Notes under the pieces: model-generated
Seen by the model: only the letters and a program-made list of their open reading frames with translations
What the model was told of the DNA's origin: nothing
Databases searched by the model: none
NCBI GenBank assembly: GCA_024229115.1
Contig: JAAEST010000111.1
Span: 1-64,000, forward strand
Source: Oligoflexia bacterium
GTDB taxonomy: Bacteria; Bdellovibrionota; Bacteriovoracia; Bacteriovoracales; Bacteriovoracaceae
Length of the DNA stretch: 64,000 nucleotides
Direction of reading: 5' to 3'
Translations under genes and position numbers: made by a program
Shown: in pieces, positions 36,601-43,351 of the stretch
How the letters are laid out: the number at the start of each line of letters is the position of its first letter
Numbering within the stretch: position 1 is the stretch's first letter

Positions 36601-39066
36601 TACTTCTGTAATTCCTCTAAAAAATCTCACGTTATTAGCTGGAATAAGAACTGTGTTATCACTACTTACTGCTGTAATAGAAATTGTTTCAGCATCTTCT
36701 GAAGCATCTCCACCACCCTCATCAACAACGATATTATCAATTGTTAATGTTTCAAGTTCATTAAAAGTATGATCTGCTACATAGCTATCAGTAAGTTCCC
36801 AGCCACCAGAAACGGCCGTATTAGATTTCCAACAAGAACCTGTTTGAAGATCATAATAGTAAATATCATTTACAGTTGGAGTTGTTAGATTTGCTGTTGG
36901 TGATCCGTTATCAATACAACCACTCACTCCACATTCTGGATAATCGACAAACTTAGTATACTCACAAATTGTCGGCTGATCATTTACCGGCTGAATAACA
37001 ATCGGAACATATTTCTTTGTGGCCTGAGCTCCGGTTGAGTCGGTTGCCCTATAGCTAAAAGTATCCGCTGCACTTGCTCCACCAGTTAGAGTCAAAGTTG
37101 TCACTGTACTATAAACAGTTGCTCCTGAAGTTGTTGAAGCAACAATCAAGTCTTGAACTTCTGCGTTTGGAGAAGCGTTAACAGCTGTGACAATATTATT
37201 TTCTGTTGAAACACCTGCTTCAAAAAGAATATTAACTTGAGTTCCATCTACCCAAGCATATTCTGATCCACCACCAACATTTTCAGCATCAATAAGGTTA
37301 ACCGTTACCCCATTGGCACCGGAACCATAGACTTTTGATCTGAATGTTAAGTTAGCAACTGTTGCAGATGCCTTATCTGTTGCCGTAAAAGTTGATCCAT
37401 TATTTAGGTTTCCATCATTAGGTGTATAGTCACAACTAAGATCTGTGGCCGAACTTCCATCAAGCCCCATACAATTTGCCAGCGTACCATTCACTGGCGA
37501 ATCAACAATGGCATAAGAAGTTATTGAATTTGAATCAGGATCCGTTGAACTATTAAGAGTAAAACTGACTGTTGAAGCTGTGTGAGTAGCACTTTCATTG
37601 AAGAGAATATTTCCATCAGCATCAATCGTACCCGCTGAACTTGTACCAAAAGTATATGGATTATCTGAAATAGAATTAAGGAAGAAGAGAACATTTTGAA
37701 CAAGTGATGTTGTCCCAGCAGTTACCGAGTAACTAAAACTTCCAACTCCATTTTCATGACCTCTACCTGTAATACCAACCGTACAAACACCCGCCACACA
37801 AGTACAATCTGTTGATACATAGACTTTACTTGTTGCCGAAATCGTACACGCCGTGGCCACGTCCCCTTCAGGGTCAGTGTAAGTAAGAGTTACTTGATCC
37901 GATGGATTTGCCGCAGGGACATCTTCATCAAAGGCAGAGATTGTTGTTAATGTCGCTGTTGGATTATCGGCAACTGCAGTAATGGCAACATTGACAGTAA
38001 TATTTGGAGTACAAAGTCCCCCTGGATCACAGGCCTTCACAATAAATGAGTCGGCACCAGTATAGTCAGCGGCTGTTTGATAGGTATAAGTTCCAATAGA
38101 ACTAAGAACTAAAGTTCCATTTGTAGGATTCGAAACAGTTGTCCAAGTAAGTAGAGCTCCTAGTGGATCTCCATCATTAGTGTCGGCTACAGTGAATCCA
38201 GTATCAGTTGTAAGAGTACCAGCGGCTAAAACATCTTCTGTTACCGGTAATGTAACAGCTGTAGAAGTTGTCGTTGGTTGATCATTAACAGAAGTAATAT
38301 TTAACTGAACAAGTTGATAGTCTGTTACCCCATCATTATCTGTTAATTGATATTCAAATTCACTTGTTCCAAAATAATTATCCACCGGAGTGATATCAGT
38401 AGTACAAACTCCACCAACACATTCACAACGAATTTGATCTAAGTTTACGGGACTAGAAAAACTAGTGTTGAATTGATTCACTTCAAAAAGTGCTTGAACA
38501 TAACAACTAGCATCCCCATCGCCACAATCATTATCGCCATCACCCTCAACTGCTGTTACGATATCAAAACTTCTTGTCGTTCCTTCATTGATAGTGACAG
38601 TAATGTAAGTGTTGATTCCAATGACAGCTGTAGAAACACCAATAGCACCAGTGTTAACAAATTGAATCCAAATATTTTGAGGTGATGTAATGGTAGATCT
38701 CGAGTTAAAGAGAATACCTTGGAGTTCAAGTTGTTTAACAATACCGTCGCCACTTAAGCTTCGAACAGAACAGTCGATGGCCTTGTCATTTTGTGAATCT
38801 GAATATGAGAGAGTAATTGTGTTAGCACCAGAATCTTCGGCAATTGAGGTTGCAGATAATGTTGTATTAGGTGTCTCATCTTGAACAACAGCACCCTTAC
38901 AACTTCTAGAAACAGTATCGAAAGTTTGCCCTTCTCCACAGTTCGCTTTTTTCTTACCACCTTCTCCACCAATACAAGCTGTTAAGACGATAGACATCGC
39001 CATTAACTTACCTACATTTGTAAGCTGCTTGAAAAAGCTTGAATTTAAATAAGAAAACAATTTCAT
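33694..39066 (-). CDS. Giant modular surface lipoprotein with cadherin/Ig-like, FN3-like and FGE/SUMF1-like domains
   Basis: A 1790-residue protein with lipobox VLTAC (lipidated Cys31). Residues 60-470 hold cadherin/Ig-like units with linkers such as NDQPTT and ADNPTA. Three copies of a beta module lie at about 581-663, 971-1046 and 1682-1766. Four copies of a Cys-rich module lie at about 701-746, 910-950, 1059-1107 and 1286-1340. An FN3-like domain sits at about 1128-1203. The C-terminus (about 1382-1790) resembles the formylglycine-generating enzyme/SUMF1 fold (ELPFRKQQIAFGQWD, DSIGNVGEWGK, GFRCMW) with the third beta module inserted before its last motif. It is the first gene of an operon with ParA and a small helical protein. 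An adhesin or prey-recognition role is inferred from architecture. Confidence 0.88.
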   Translation of the reverse strand: MKLFSYLNSSFFKQLTNVGKLMAMSIVLTACIGGEGGKKKANCGEGQTFDTVSRSCKGAVVQDETPNTTLSATSIAEDSGANTITLSYSDSQNDKAIDCSVRSLSGDGIVKQLELQGILFNSRSTITSPQNIWIQFVNTGAIGVSTAVIGINTYITVTINEGTTRSFDIVTAVEGDGDNDCGDGDASCYVQALFEVNQFNTSFSSPVNLDQIRCECVGGVCTTDITPVDNYFGTSEFEYQLTDNDGVTDYQLVQLNITSVNDQPTTTSTAVTLPVTEDVLAAGTLTTDTGFTVADTNDGDPLGALLTWTTVSNPTNGTLVLSSIGTYTYQTAADYTGADSFIVKACDPGGLCTPNITVNVAITAVADNPTATLTTISAFDEDVPAANPSDQVTLTYTDPEGDVATACTISATSKVYVSTDCTCVAGVCTVGITGRGHENGVGSFSYSVTAGTTSLVQNVLFFLNSISDNPYTFGTSSAGTIDADGNILFNESATHTASTVSFTLNSSTDPDSNSITSYAIVDSPVNGTLANCMGLDGSSATDLSCDYTPNDGNLNNGSTFTATDKASATVANLTFRSKVYGSGANGVTVNLIDAENVGGGSEYAWVDGTQVNILFEAGVSTENNIVTAVNASPNAEVQDLIVASTTSGATVYSTVTTLTLTGGASAADTFSYRATDSTGAQATKKYVPIVIQPVNDQPTICEYTKFVDYPECGVSGCIDNGSPTANLTTPTVNDIYYYDLQTGSCWKSNTAVSGGWELTDSYVADHTFNELETLTIDNIVVDEGGGDASEDAETISITAVSSDNTVLIPANNVRFFRGITEVSGGGLPYNFADTGSADTNDLRIEITPTTSQTGTANISFTLSDGTNTRTVSFAVTVSPNSATHNGWTQIVAYGPTVNKYNQILNSNYTCSYSRSFCSGGDCKGTATPLNTVTPSDIDAIYYDSQNNNCYRIDESAVKVTVQNIDYYPRKSTGASVEYVTGGVAGAEVVTVSGTKITVQIQSGVSTEAQIITAIRANYQANDLVEVVDNTGGTTAQVTVTETAIAGFDASHWTSLQTYCAISFSDDETSCSVLGSTCAGAGDPTTAGVGAPSTSSSYYLDKTNNTCYQALDSDNDGAADSWATYSAPGYVKLSWNSFSLSGSGSITGYNVYRRSTQESFDYDRPINIETVTTTANSFEDIAGKSYYPPSPNKVYYYEVRPIINSIPTATNQDEKIVRLFVPPNNMSFVHRWMVNQDICGLMNISTEDASDFKKCKYDGLGDTGNAPDSNFYDIGADLVVDRFESGCPYTDNSETTCGGGAASCACSTTDGTCIGLDDPTTAGITANDDAIYYSRSSGMCYVRTGGAWVDIETNGAFTARFAPNTPRLPPMVNVTGTSAAALCNQYDTNGFYGANTQFHGITTNPDAELPFRKQQIAFGQWDRVDYTDGEMTTLETGLSLNSSSKCNSSAASGLESGYTNIDIPDSNNFYSLPASASAGFKTMVTGSSETSACQSRYGIQDSIGNVGEWGKEQIDCTNMSVCAAITAVSSDMQAGDGSDPYIGWTLNPDVGPCVDADSNGTCDSSIPSWTLEDENYNAGRFFIPVGLPVDVDFPLNNPTSIVADYMSEIGPTSGITSSQLHDDTISINSIEIYNNTVSRDGQLVYGGRHNVGTAAGVWNAEFVPENDPGSTANYAIIGQMTLNRPAGPFTITLVDPGGAGALGIGVAGTDVTVTLAHNGTTVTSTFTDVVTALNADGGFTGIGMTARVTGTGGATAGSVSQTNSTPISKDPIEPDIGFRCMWTIDDTDYQN
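33769..34023 (-). repeat. Beta module copy 3, inserted in the FGE-like domain
   Basis: Encodes residues about 1682-1766. The core VAGTDVTVTLAHNGTTVTST, followed by a helix ending TALNADGG, aligns with copies 1 and 2. It resembles small beta modules in phage tail and giant surface proteins (LVDPGG...VSGTDITV style). Confidence 0.6.
35047..35211 (-). repeat. Cys-rich module copy 4 in the giant lipoprotein
   Basis: Encodes residues about 1286-1340: CPYTDNSETTC, several more Cys, then GLDDPTTAG...DDAIYYSRSSGMCY. The YY-x(5-6)-CY ending and the Gly-x-x-x-Pro spacer are shared with the other copies. Confidence 0.65.
35746..35892 (-). repeat. Cys-rich module copy 3 in the giant lipoprotein
   Basis: Encodes residues about 1059-1107: CAISFSDDETSC, then CAGAGDPTTAGVGAPST and SSYYLDKTNNTCY. 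It is very close to copy 4 in order and spacing. Confidence 0.65.
35929..36156 (-). repeat. Beta module copy 2 in the giant lipoprotein
   Basis: Encodes residues about 971-1046, with core VSGTKITVQIQSGVSTEAQI, an Ala-rich helix and a closing beta segment VEVVDNTGGTTAQVTVTE. It matches copy 1 at GTxVxIxFxxGVSTExxI. Confidence 0.6.
36217..36339 (-). repeat. Cys-rich module copy 2 in the giant lipoprotein
   Basis: Encodes residues about 910-950: CSYSRSFCSGGDCKGTATPL, then SDIDAIYYDSQNNNCY. It has fewer Cys than copy 4 but the same frame of Cys, Pro and YY...CY positions. Confidence 0.6.
36829..36966 (-). repeat. Cys-rich module copy 1 in the giant lipoprotein
   Basis: Encodes residues about 701-746: CEYTKFVDYPECGVSGCIDN, a Gly-Ser-Pro spacer, then NDIYYYDLQTGSCW. 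It is the first of four related modules separated by other domains. Confidence 0.6.
37078..37326 (-). repeat. Beta module copy 1 in the giant lipoprotein
   Basis: Encodes residues about 581-663: GVTVNLIDAENVGGG, then DGTQVNILFEAGVSTENNIV and VTTLTLTGG. It interrupts a cadherin-like unit (SFTLNSSTDP ... TFSYRATDSTG), like an insertion in a loop. Confidence 0.6.
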
Positions 39067-39406
39067 AATCTACACATTACCTCATCCAACTTATCGAATA
39101 TTCAGCGAGATTCTTTAGAATCCAACTAGTTGGCTCAACTATATTGTCTCAGAGACTGTTATGTAGACTTGTTATGATTTCGAAACATTAATAATTACAA
39201 ACACTTAACCTCTAAAGGGGCTAAACACGCTATTTGATGGAGGTATAATGATGGCAACATTTTTTGCCTATACCTAATCCTAAAAATGAATAATTCAAAT
39301 CACCTGTTCAAGATTTGGACAATAATATTTATTTTTATAGTTCTTTTCAATCAATTACGGCCTCAATCTTGGCATTCACTTTGCTTTATTTACAGAAAGG
39401 AAAATT
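39067..39406. other. Gene-poor interval between divergent lipoprotein and exported-protein genes
   Basis: A 340-nt region holding the promoters of the giant-lipoprotein operon (minus) and the 300-residue protein (plus). An open frame at 39286-39471 runs into the next gene and lacks a ribosome site, so it is not called. A hairpin with a possible 9-codon ORF lies at 39241-39277 (entered separately). I see nothing else firm. Confidence 0.6.
39241..39277 (+). promoter_or_regulatory. Hairpin overlapping a minimal ORF, possible leader regulator
   Basis: AGGTATA (39241-39247) pairs with TATACCT (39268-39274), with an inner GGCAA/TTGCC stem. A GGAGG ribosome site runs into the left arm, and ATGATG starts a 9-codon ORF ending at 39277. 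Folding would hide the ribosome site, as in leader-peptide or thermosensor control. It lies 130 nt before the exported-protein gene at 39407. Confidence 0.35.
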
Positions 39407-40309
39407 ATGAAAAGCAATACTTGGATTTTAATTCTCGCTCTATTATTCACTACTTCTTTATCAGCTTCTGAGCTTATTTCAGAAGTTTCTGATTGTACCA
39501 AGTCTGAAATCAGTCTTGATCCAATTCGTGAAATTATCAGCGAGCTAGATCCAAAATTAAAAGATATTTCGATTGTAGCCGGCCAAGCAGCATGGACAGA
39601 AGGTGATAAATTCGAAGGTGATATCATCATCTTTTCAATGAATGCTCAATTAGGACAAACACAAGCAGAAAGAAATGAAGATGGAAGTGAAACACAATAC
39701 TTTATTGGAAGATTATCTAGTGAAACTCAAATGGGTGTTGAAGGTCTTCAGCATCAGTATTTAAAAGTAAGTGCTATCACTAGAGAAGAAGTGAAGGCCC
39801 TTGAAAATGATGGCCGTCTTCACATTATTGAAAAAGGTGTGAGCATCGGAAATTTTCAATATACAAGAGACTTACCTCTTGGTGTTGAGAACTATATTGA
39901 AGTAGAGCCAATCAAAGTTTACGGAACCATTGGCTGGAAACCATTTGAAAATTCAGATCTCCAACTATTAGGAAGAGCTTCTGCTTCTTTAGGATATGCG
40001 ATTGGAGAAAGCTCTAAGCCAGGTGTTGATAATACTTCTAATATGTATGTCGGTACTAGCTGGGGAGTTGGTTTAAGTCACAGAAGATTTGGATCAGTCT
40101 TTCTTGATCGCTTTGTCGATGGAGAAGTTCAAAAATATGATTTTAATAGTACCAGCTCAAGAGAGGCCGAAGTCTCTTTTACTTATTCATATGATTTTAA
40201 TGAAAGAAATAATATTTCTTTTATGGCCGATAAAAGATCTTTTCGATTTGGGCCAGATTATGAGAAGAGTAAGAGATATCTCATTACATTTACTCGTAGA
40301 TTTAAATAA
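39407..40309 (+). CDS. Exported, probably outer-membrane beta-barrel protein
   Basis: A 300-residue protein with signal peptide (MKSNTWILILALLFTTSLSA). No family is recognised. The second half alternates polar and hydrophobic residues (GLSHRRFGSVFLDRFV, EVSFTYSYDFNERNNISFMA, YLITFTRRFK), as in outer-membrane strands, though the last residue is Lys rather than Phe. A good GAAAGGAAAATT ribosome site precedes the ATG. It is a single gene between divergent promoters and a convergent methyltransferase gene. Confidence 0.7.
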   Translation: MKSNTWILILALLFTTSLSASELISEVSDCTKSEISLDPIREIISELDPKLKDISIVAGQAAWTEGDKFEGDIIIFSMNAQLGQTQAERNEDGSETQYFIGRLSSETQMGVEGLQHQYLKVSAITREEVKALENDGRLHIIEKGVSIGNFQYTRDLPLGVENYIEVEPIKVYGTIGWKPFENSDLQLLGRASASLGYAIGESSKPGVDNTSNMYVGTSWGVGLSHRRFGSVFLDRFVDGEVQKYDFNSTSSREAEVSFTYSYDFNERNNISFMADKRSFRFGPDYEKSKRYLITFTRRFK

Positions 40310-40311
40310 AA

Positions 40312-41010
40312 TTATTTAAGAATAAGAATAAATTCTCTTTTTCCAAGACCAGATTCTTTGATCTTCGAAAGTGTTCCGCGATAATATTCTTCCGTCTCTT
40401 GATTAAGATCCATGGCCAAGAAGATTTCTTTTTTTATTCCCATTGCATTTGAAATTTCTTTTAACTGAGTTAGAAGTTTTTCGAGACGATAGGGAGTATC
40501 CATAATGACTGTCAGCATTTTATTTTTCAGCATATCTTTTAAGAAGTCTTCTCTTTCTTCTCTCTTGGCCGGAGGAAACCCTAAAAACTGATAAGGGATC
40601 AATTCGAATCCACTCATCGCTAACGCCAAAGCAATACTATGAGGAAAAGGTGTGGATGTTACTTTAATATTAAGCTGATGACATCTTTCAACTAATTGTC
40701 TTCCAGGATCACAGTAACAAGGAAGTCCCCCATCAGACATAATATAAACATTCTTTCCATTCTTTAATTCATTAACCAGATTCTCGCATTCTTTATTCCA
40801 TGAATGTTCATTATAGAGCACAAAACTTTCAACTTGCTCTCGAGGAAGTCCCCAACGTAGCCATCGACGTCGCCCTGGCTTGAGATCTTCGATAACTATC
40901 GTTTCTTTAGCTTCAGAGGCCTTTAAAAGAAGATCAAAAGCATGGGATTCAAGCTTAGAATCCTCATCAATAGGAGTAGGAATTAAATAGAGAGTTCCAG
41001 TATTTTTCAT
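40312..41010 (-). CDS. SAM-dependent tetrapyrrole-methylase-fold methyltransferase, RsmI-like
   Basis: A 232-residue protein of the RsmI/tetrapyrrole methylase superfamily. The N-terminus TLYLIPTPIDEDS corresponds to the RsmI start, and the core motif NVYIMSDGGLPCYCDPGRQLV matches the SAM-binding DAGxPxxxDPG loop. RsmI methylates the 2'-OH of C1402 in 16S rRNA. Sequence details (for example DGGLPCYCDPG instead of DAGTPGISDPG) and its shorter length suggest a divergent paralogue, so the target is uncertain. It is divergent from the THUMP methyltransferase with a 27-nt gap. Confidence 0.85.
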   Translation of the reverse strand: MKNTGTLYLIPTPIDEDSKLESHAFDLLLKASEAKETIVIEDLKPGRRRWLRWGLPREQVESFVLYNEHSWNKECENLVNELKNGKNVYIMSDGGLPCYCDPGRQLVERCHQLNIKVTSTPFPHSIALALAMSGFELIPYQFLGFPPAKREEREDFLKDMLKNKMLTVIMDTPYRLEKLLTQLKEISNAMGIKKEIFLAMDLNQETEEYYRGTLSKIKESGLGKREFILILK

Positions 41011-41037
41011 AGTTTATTTGGTATAATAAGAATAACT

Positions 41038-42192
41038 ATGAAGCAAACATTTTTTATCCAAATTCCTCTTGGACTTGAGAAATTGGCCATTCATGAACTC
41101 AGGCTAAAATGGCCTGTTGTCTTTCCTAATAAGACTTGCCCAGAAGTCTTTGCTGAAGATGGTGGTTTTAATATTGAGCTTTTATTTGAAGAGGCCTGCC
41201 TTCTCAACCATTGGTTAAAAATTCCCAATAAAATTCTCCTTAGAATTGCTTCATTCAAATGTCGAGATTTTCCAAAGCTTTATAAGAAAATTTCGGCCAT
41301 CGATTGGAAGCCTTATCTTGGAGCTCAAGAGTTTAGCTTCCAGATTACGAGTATTGATTCACGACTCTTTGATGATCGTAAAATTAAAAATGCCATACAA
41401 GGTGGCATTGAAAGATATATTCAAAAGTCACCTATCAAAAAGAAATTCTTAGAAAAGACAAAAGAATATGATCACTGGAATCTCTACATGAGAATCGAAA
41501 ATGATTGGTGCCAATTAAGTTTAGATATTTCTGGAGAAAGATTGGGTATCCGTGGATATCGAAAATACGTAGGTCTTGCCCCTTTAAGAGAAAACCTTGC
41601 GAGTGCTTGTTTCTATGCTCTCACTTTTGATCTAGAACATAGTACAGAATATAATCTTATTGACCCGATCTGTGGAAGTGGGACTCTCCTTAGTGAAGCT
41701 CTTCTCTTTTTAAGACCAAATAATTTAAGAAATTATGCTTACCAATTTCTTCCTTGTTATGAATCTAATCTGAAGCCTATTGATCATCAGTTTGAAAAGC
41801 ACTTTGAAATTTATGGTTTTGATAAAGACAAGAATCAGATTGAGCAATTTCAAAAAAATCTCAATGAACTTGAAGAACAAGGACAGGATTTAGATATTAT
41901 TCATACAGAAGTCACCGATCTATATAATGCTGAAGAAGAGATAAAGCTTAAGTATAAAGAGAATATCTGTATCGCCAACCTTCCCTACAATAAGAGAATA
42001 AAGAATACTGAAGGGAATAAAAAACTGATCTGTGCCATAAGAGATAAATACTCGCCCATGAAAATTGGAGTCATTATTCCTCAGACTAAGACTCCTCCCC
42101 TTATTGAAGGCTATGAAGTCAGTGAAAATTTAGCTTTTATTAATGGAGGCTTTAAAGTGTCATTTGTGATTTATCGTAAACCATCGTCTTAG
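41038..42192 (+). CDS. THUMP-domain class I RNA methyltransferase, RlmL/YpsC-like
   Basis: A 384-residue enzyme. The N-terminal half contains a THUMP-like RNA-binding domain ending LSLDISGERLGIRGYRKY, the usual junction before the catalytic domain. The Rossmann methyltransferase carries DPICGSGTLLSEALL (SAM loop) and NLPYN in place of the NPPY catalytic motif. These enzymes make N2-methylguanosine in 23S rRNA or tRNA. Leu in the NPPY motif is unusual. The final 41 nt overlap the convergent degenerate U32 gene. Confidence 0.85.
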   Translation: MKQTFFIQIPLGLEKLAIHELRLKWPVVFPNKTCPEVFAEDGGFNIELLFEEACLLNHWLKIPNKILLRIASFKCRDFPKLYKKISAIDWKPYLGAQEFSFQITSIDSRLFDDRKIKNAIQGGIERYIQKSPIKKKFLEKTKEYDHWNLYMRIENDWCQLSLDISGERLGIRGYRKYVGLAPLRENLASACFYALTFDLEHSTEYNLIDPICGSGTLLSEALLFLRPNNLRNYAYQFLPCYESNLKPIDHQFEKHFEIYGFDKDKNQIEQFQKNLNELEEQGQDLDIIHTEVTDLYNAEEEIKLKYKENICIANLPYNKRIKNTEGNKKLICAIRDKYSPMKIGVIIPQTKTPPLIEGYEVSENLAFINGGFKVSFVIYRKPSS

Positions 42193-43351
42193 GAGAAATT
42201 CCACCAAGATGAGGGATGAAAATCACTTGCCCGTAATCGGCCTTCGTTAAACCTTCCCCATTCGCACGCCATGCTTTTTCAATTGTTGAATCCTTCTCTT
42301 TTCCTTCAGGAGTAAAGAATGTCAACGTTTGCCCAAGTTCAAAAGAAATTGCAGGGTTCTTCAAGTGAATGCCAATATGACCTTTCTTCTTTACATCAAC
42401 AACTTCGCCAAGAAATCCTGTGTCCTTTCTACTGATACGCTTATTCTTAAGTTTCTTAAAAAGAACATCACTCTTATTGGTTTTAAAGAAACCTTGAATA
42501 AGTTTCTCTGGATACTTTTCTTTGAGTCCTAGAAATGATTCTGCATCATTGGCCTTAGAAATTAATTCTAACCAATCTTCTTTTTCTTCATCTTTTATAG
42601 AACTGAGATCAAATCTCCAAGCATCGAGCTTAATCTCTTGAAGCTTTTCGAAGTATTCAACAATACAATGATCTTTTGTATTGAACATAAATGTTCCATG
42701 ACGATTTTCCAAAATAGGAAAACCTTTATGAGGAGACTCTTCTGAGTTACCAAGTACCTCGATACTCTCCGTATCATCAAATTCATTAAATAAAGGCTTC
42801 ACAAGCGATCTTGGTGTATAGAAAAGAAGAATCTTACCAAGGGCCAGTAGTTCTATTTCAATTAAGTTTTCTCTAAGTAAATCAACAAAGCCTAGAAGCC
42901 TTTCAAAAGGAATCTCAAGTGAAAGAACAACTCTTTCAAGCTTTCCTTCTTTAATCTTCTGGGCATGCTCTACCCAGTAGCTAAGACCAGCTACATTATG
43001 ATTACCTTGTTCTAAAATTAATTGAATAGGAAGCTCTAAGCTTGTCATTGCATATTGAAAAGCACCAGCATCCTGAACTCTAATAGCATCATATAATGAC
43101 CAATCAATAAGCTCTAAAAATCGAAGAGTGCTATCAAAGAGATTCTCCGTCATCAGAATATCCCACTGAAGAAAGACCTTCTTTCCATGCTGCTTTAACT
43201 TCGAAGCAAGCGTATTCACGCTCTTGATATCAAGAGTTCCCAGACGACTTAGTTCTTTAGGAGCGAGAATAACTTCTTCGATCCCAGAACCTTTTTCTGA
43301 GAATAATATATTAAGCTGATTTTCATTTTCTAGAGTAAAGATCTTCTTCAT
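42152..43351 (-). CDS. Degenerate U32-family protein lacking the Fe-S cysteines
   Basis: A 399-residue protein coupled (4-nt overlap) to a canonical U32 protein upstream. The TIM-barrel core shows U32-like strand order (SVNTLASKLKQHGKKVFLQW, AIRVQDAGAFQYAM, then PIQLILEQGNHNVAG). The C-terminal part (GFLGEVVDVKKKGHIGIHLK...FELGQTLTFFTPEG) matches the U32 C-terminal beta-barrel. Yet only one Cys is visible, so the [4Fe-4S] cluster of active members cannot form. It may be a non-catalytic partner, by analogy with the paired UbiU/UbiV or TrhP proteins. Confidence 0.7.
   Translation of the reverse strand: MKKIFTLENENQLNILFSEKGSGIEEVILAPKELSRLGTLDIKSVNTLASKLKQHGKKVFLQWDILMTENLFDSTLRFLELIDWSLYDAIRVQDAGAFQYAMTSLELPIQLILEQGNHNVAGLSYWVEHAQKIKEGKLERVVLSLEIPFERLLGFVDLLRENLIEIELLALGKILLFYTPRSLVKPLFNEFDDTESIEVLGNSEESPHKGFPILENRHGTFMFNTKDHCIVEYFEKLQEIKLDAWRFDLSSIKDEEKEDWLELISKANDAESFLGLKEKYPEKLIQGFFKTNKSDVLFKKLKNKRISRKDTGFLGEVVDVKKKGHIGIHLKNPAISFELGQTLTFFTPEGKEKDSTIEKAWRANGEGLTKADYGQVIFIPHLGGISPKTMVYDKSQMTL

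Noticed and set aside
39251-39268. Second sigma-54-like sequence TGGCAACATTTTTTGCC
   Set aside because: The GG and GC pairs are 11 nt apart instead of 10, which usually abolishes sigma-54 promoter function; it is better explained as part of the hairpin.
39286-39471. Open frame of 61 codons upstream of the 300-residue exported protein
   Set aside because: No ribosome site, overlaps the signal-peptide region of the next gene in another frame, and the composition is not protein-like beyond a hydrophobic stretch.
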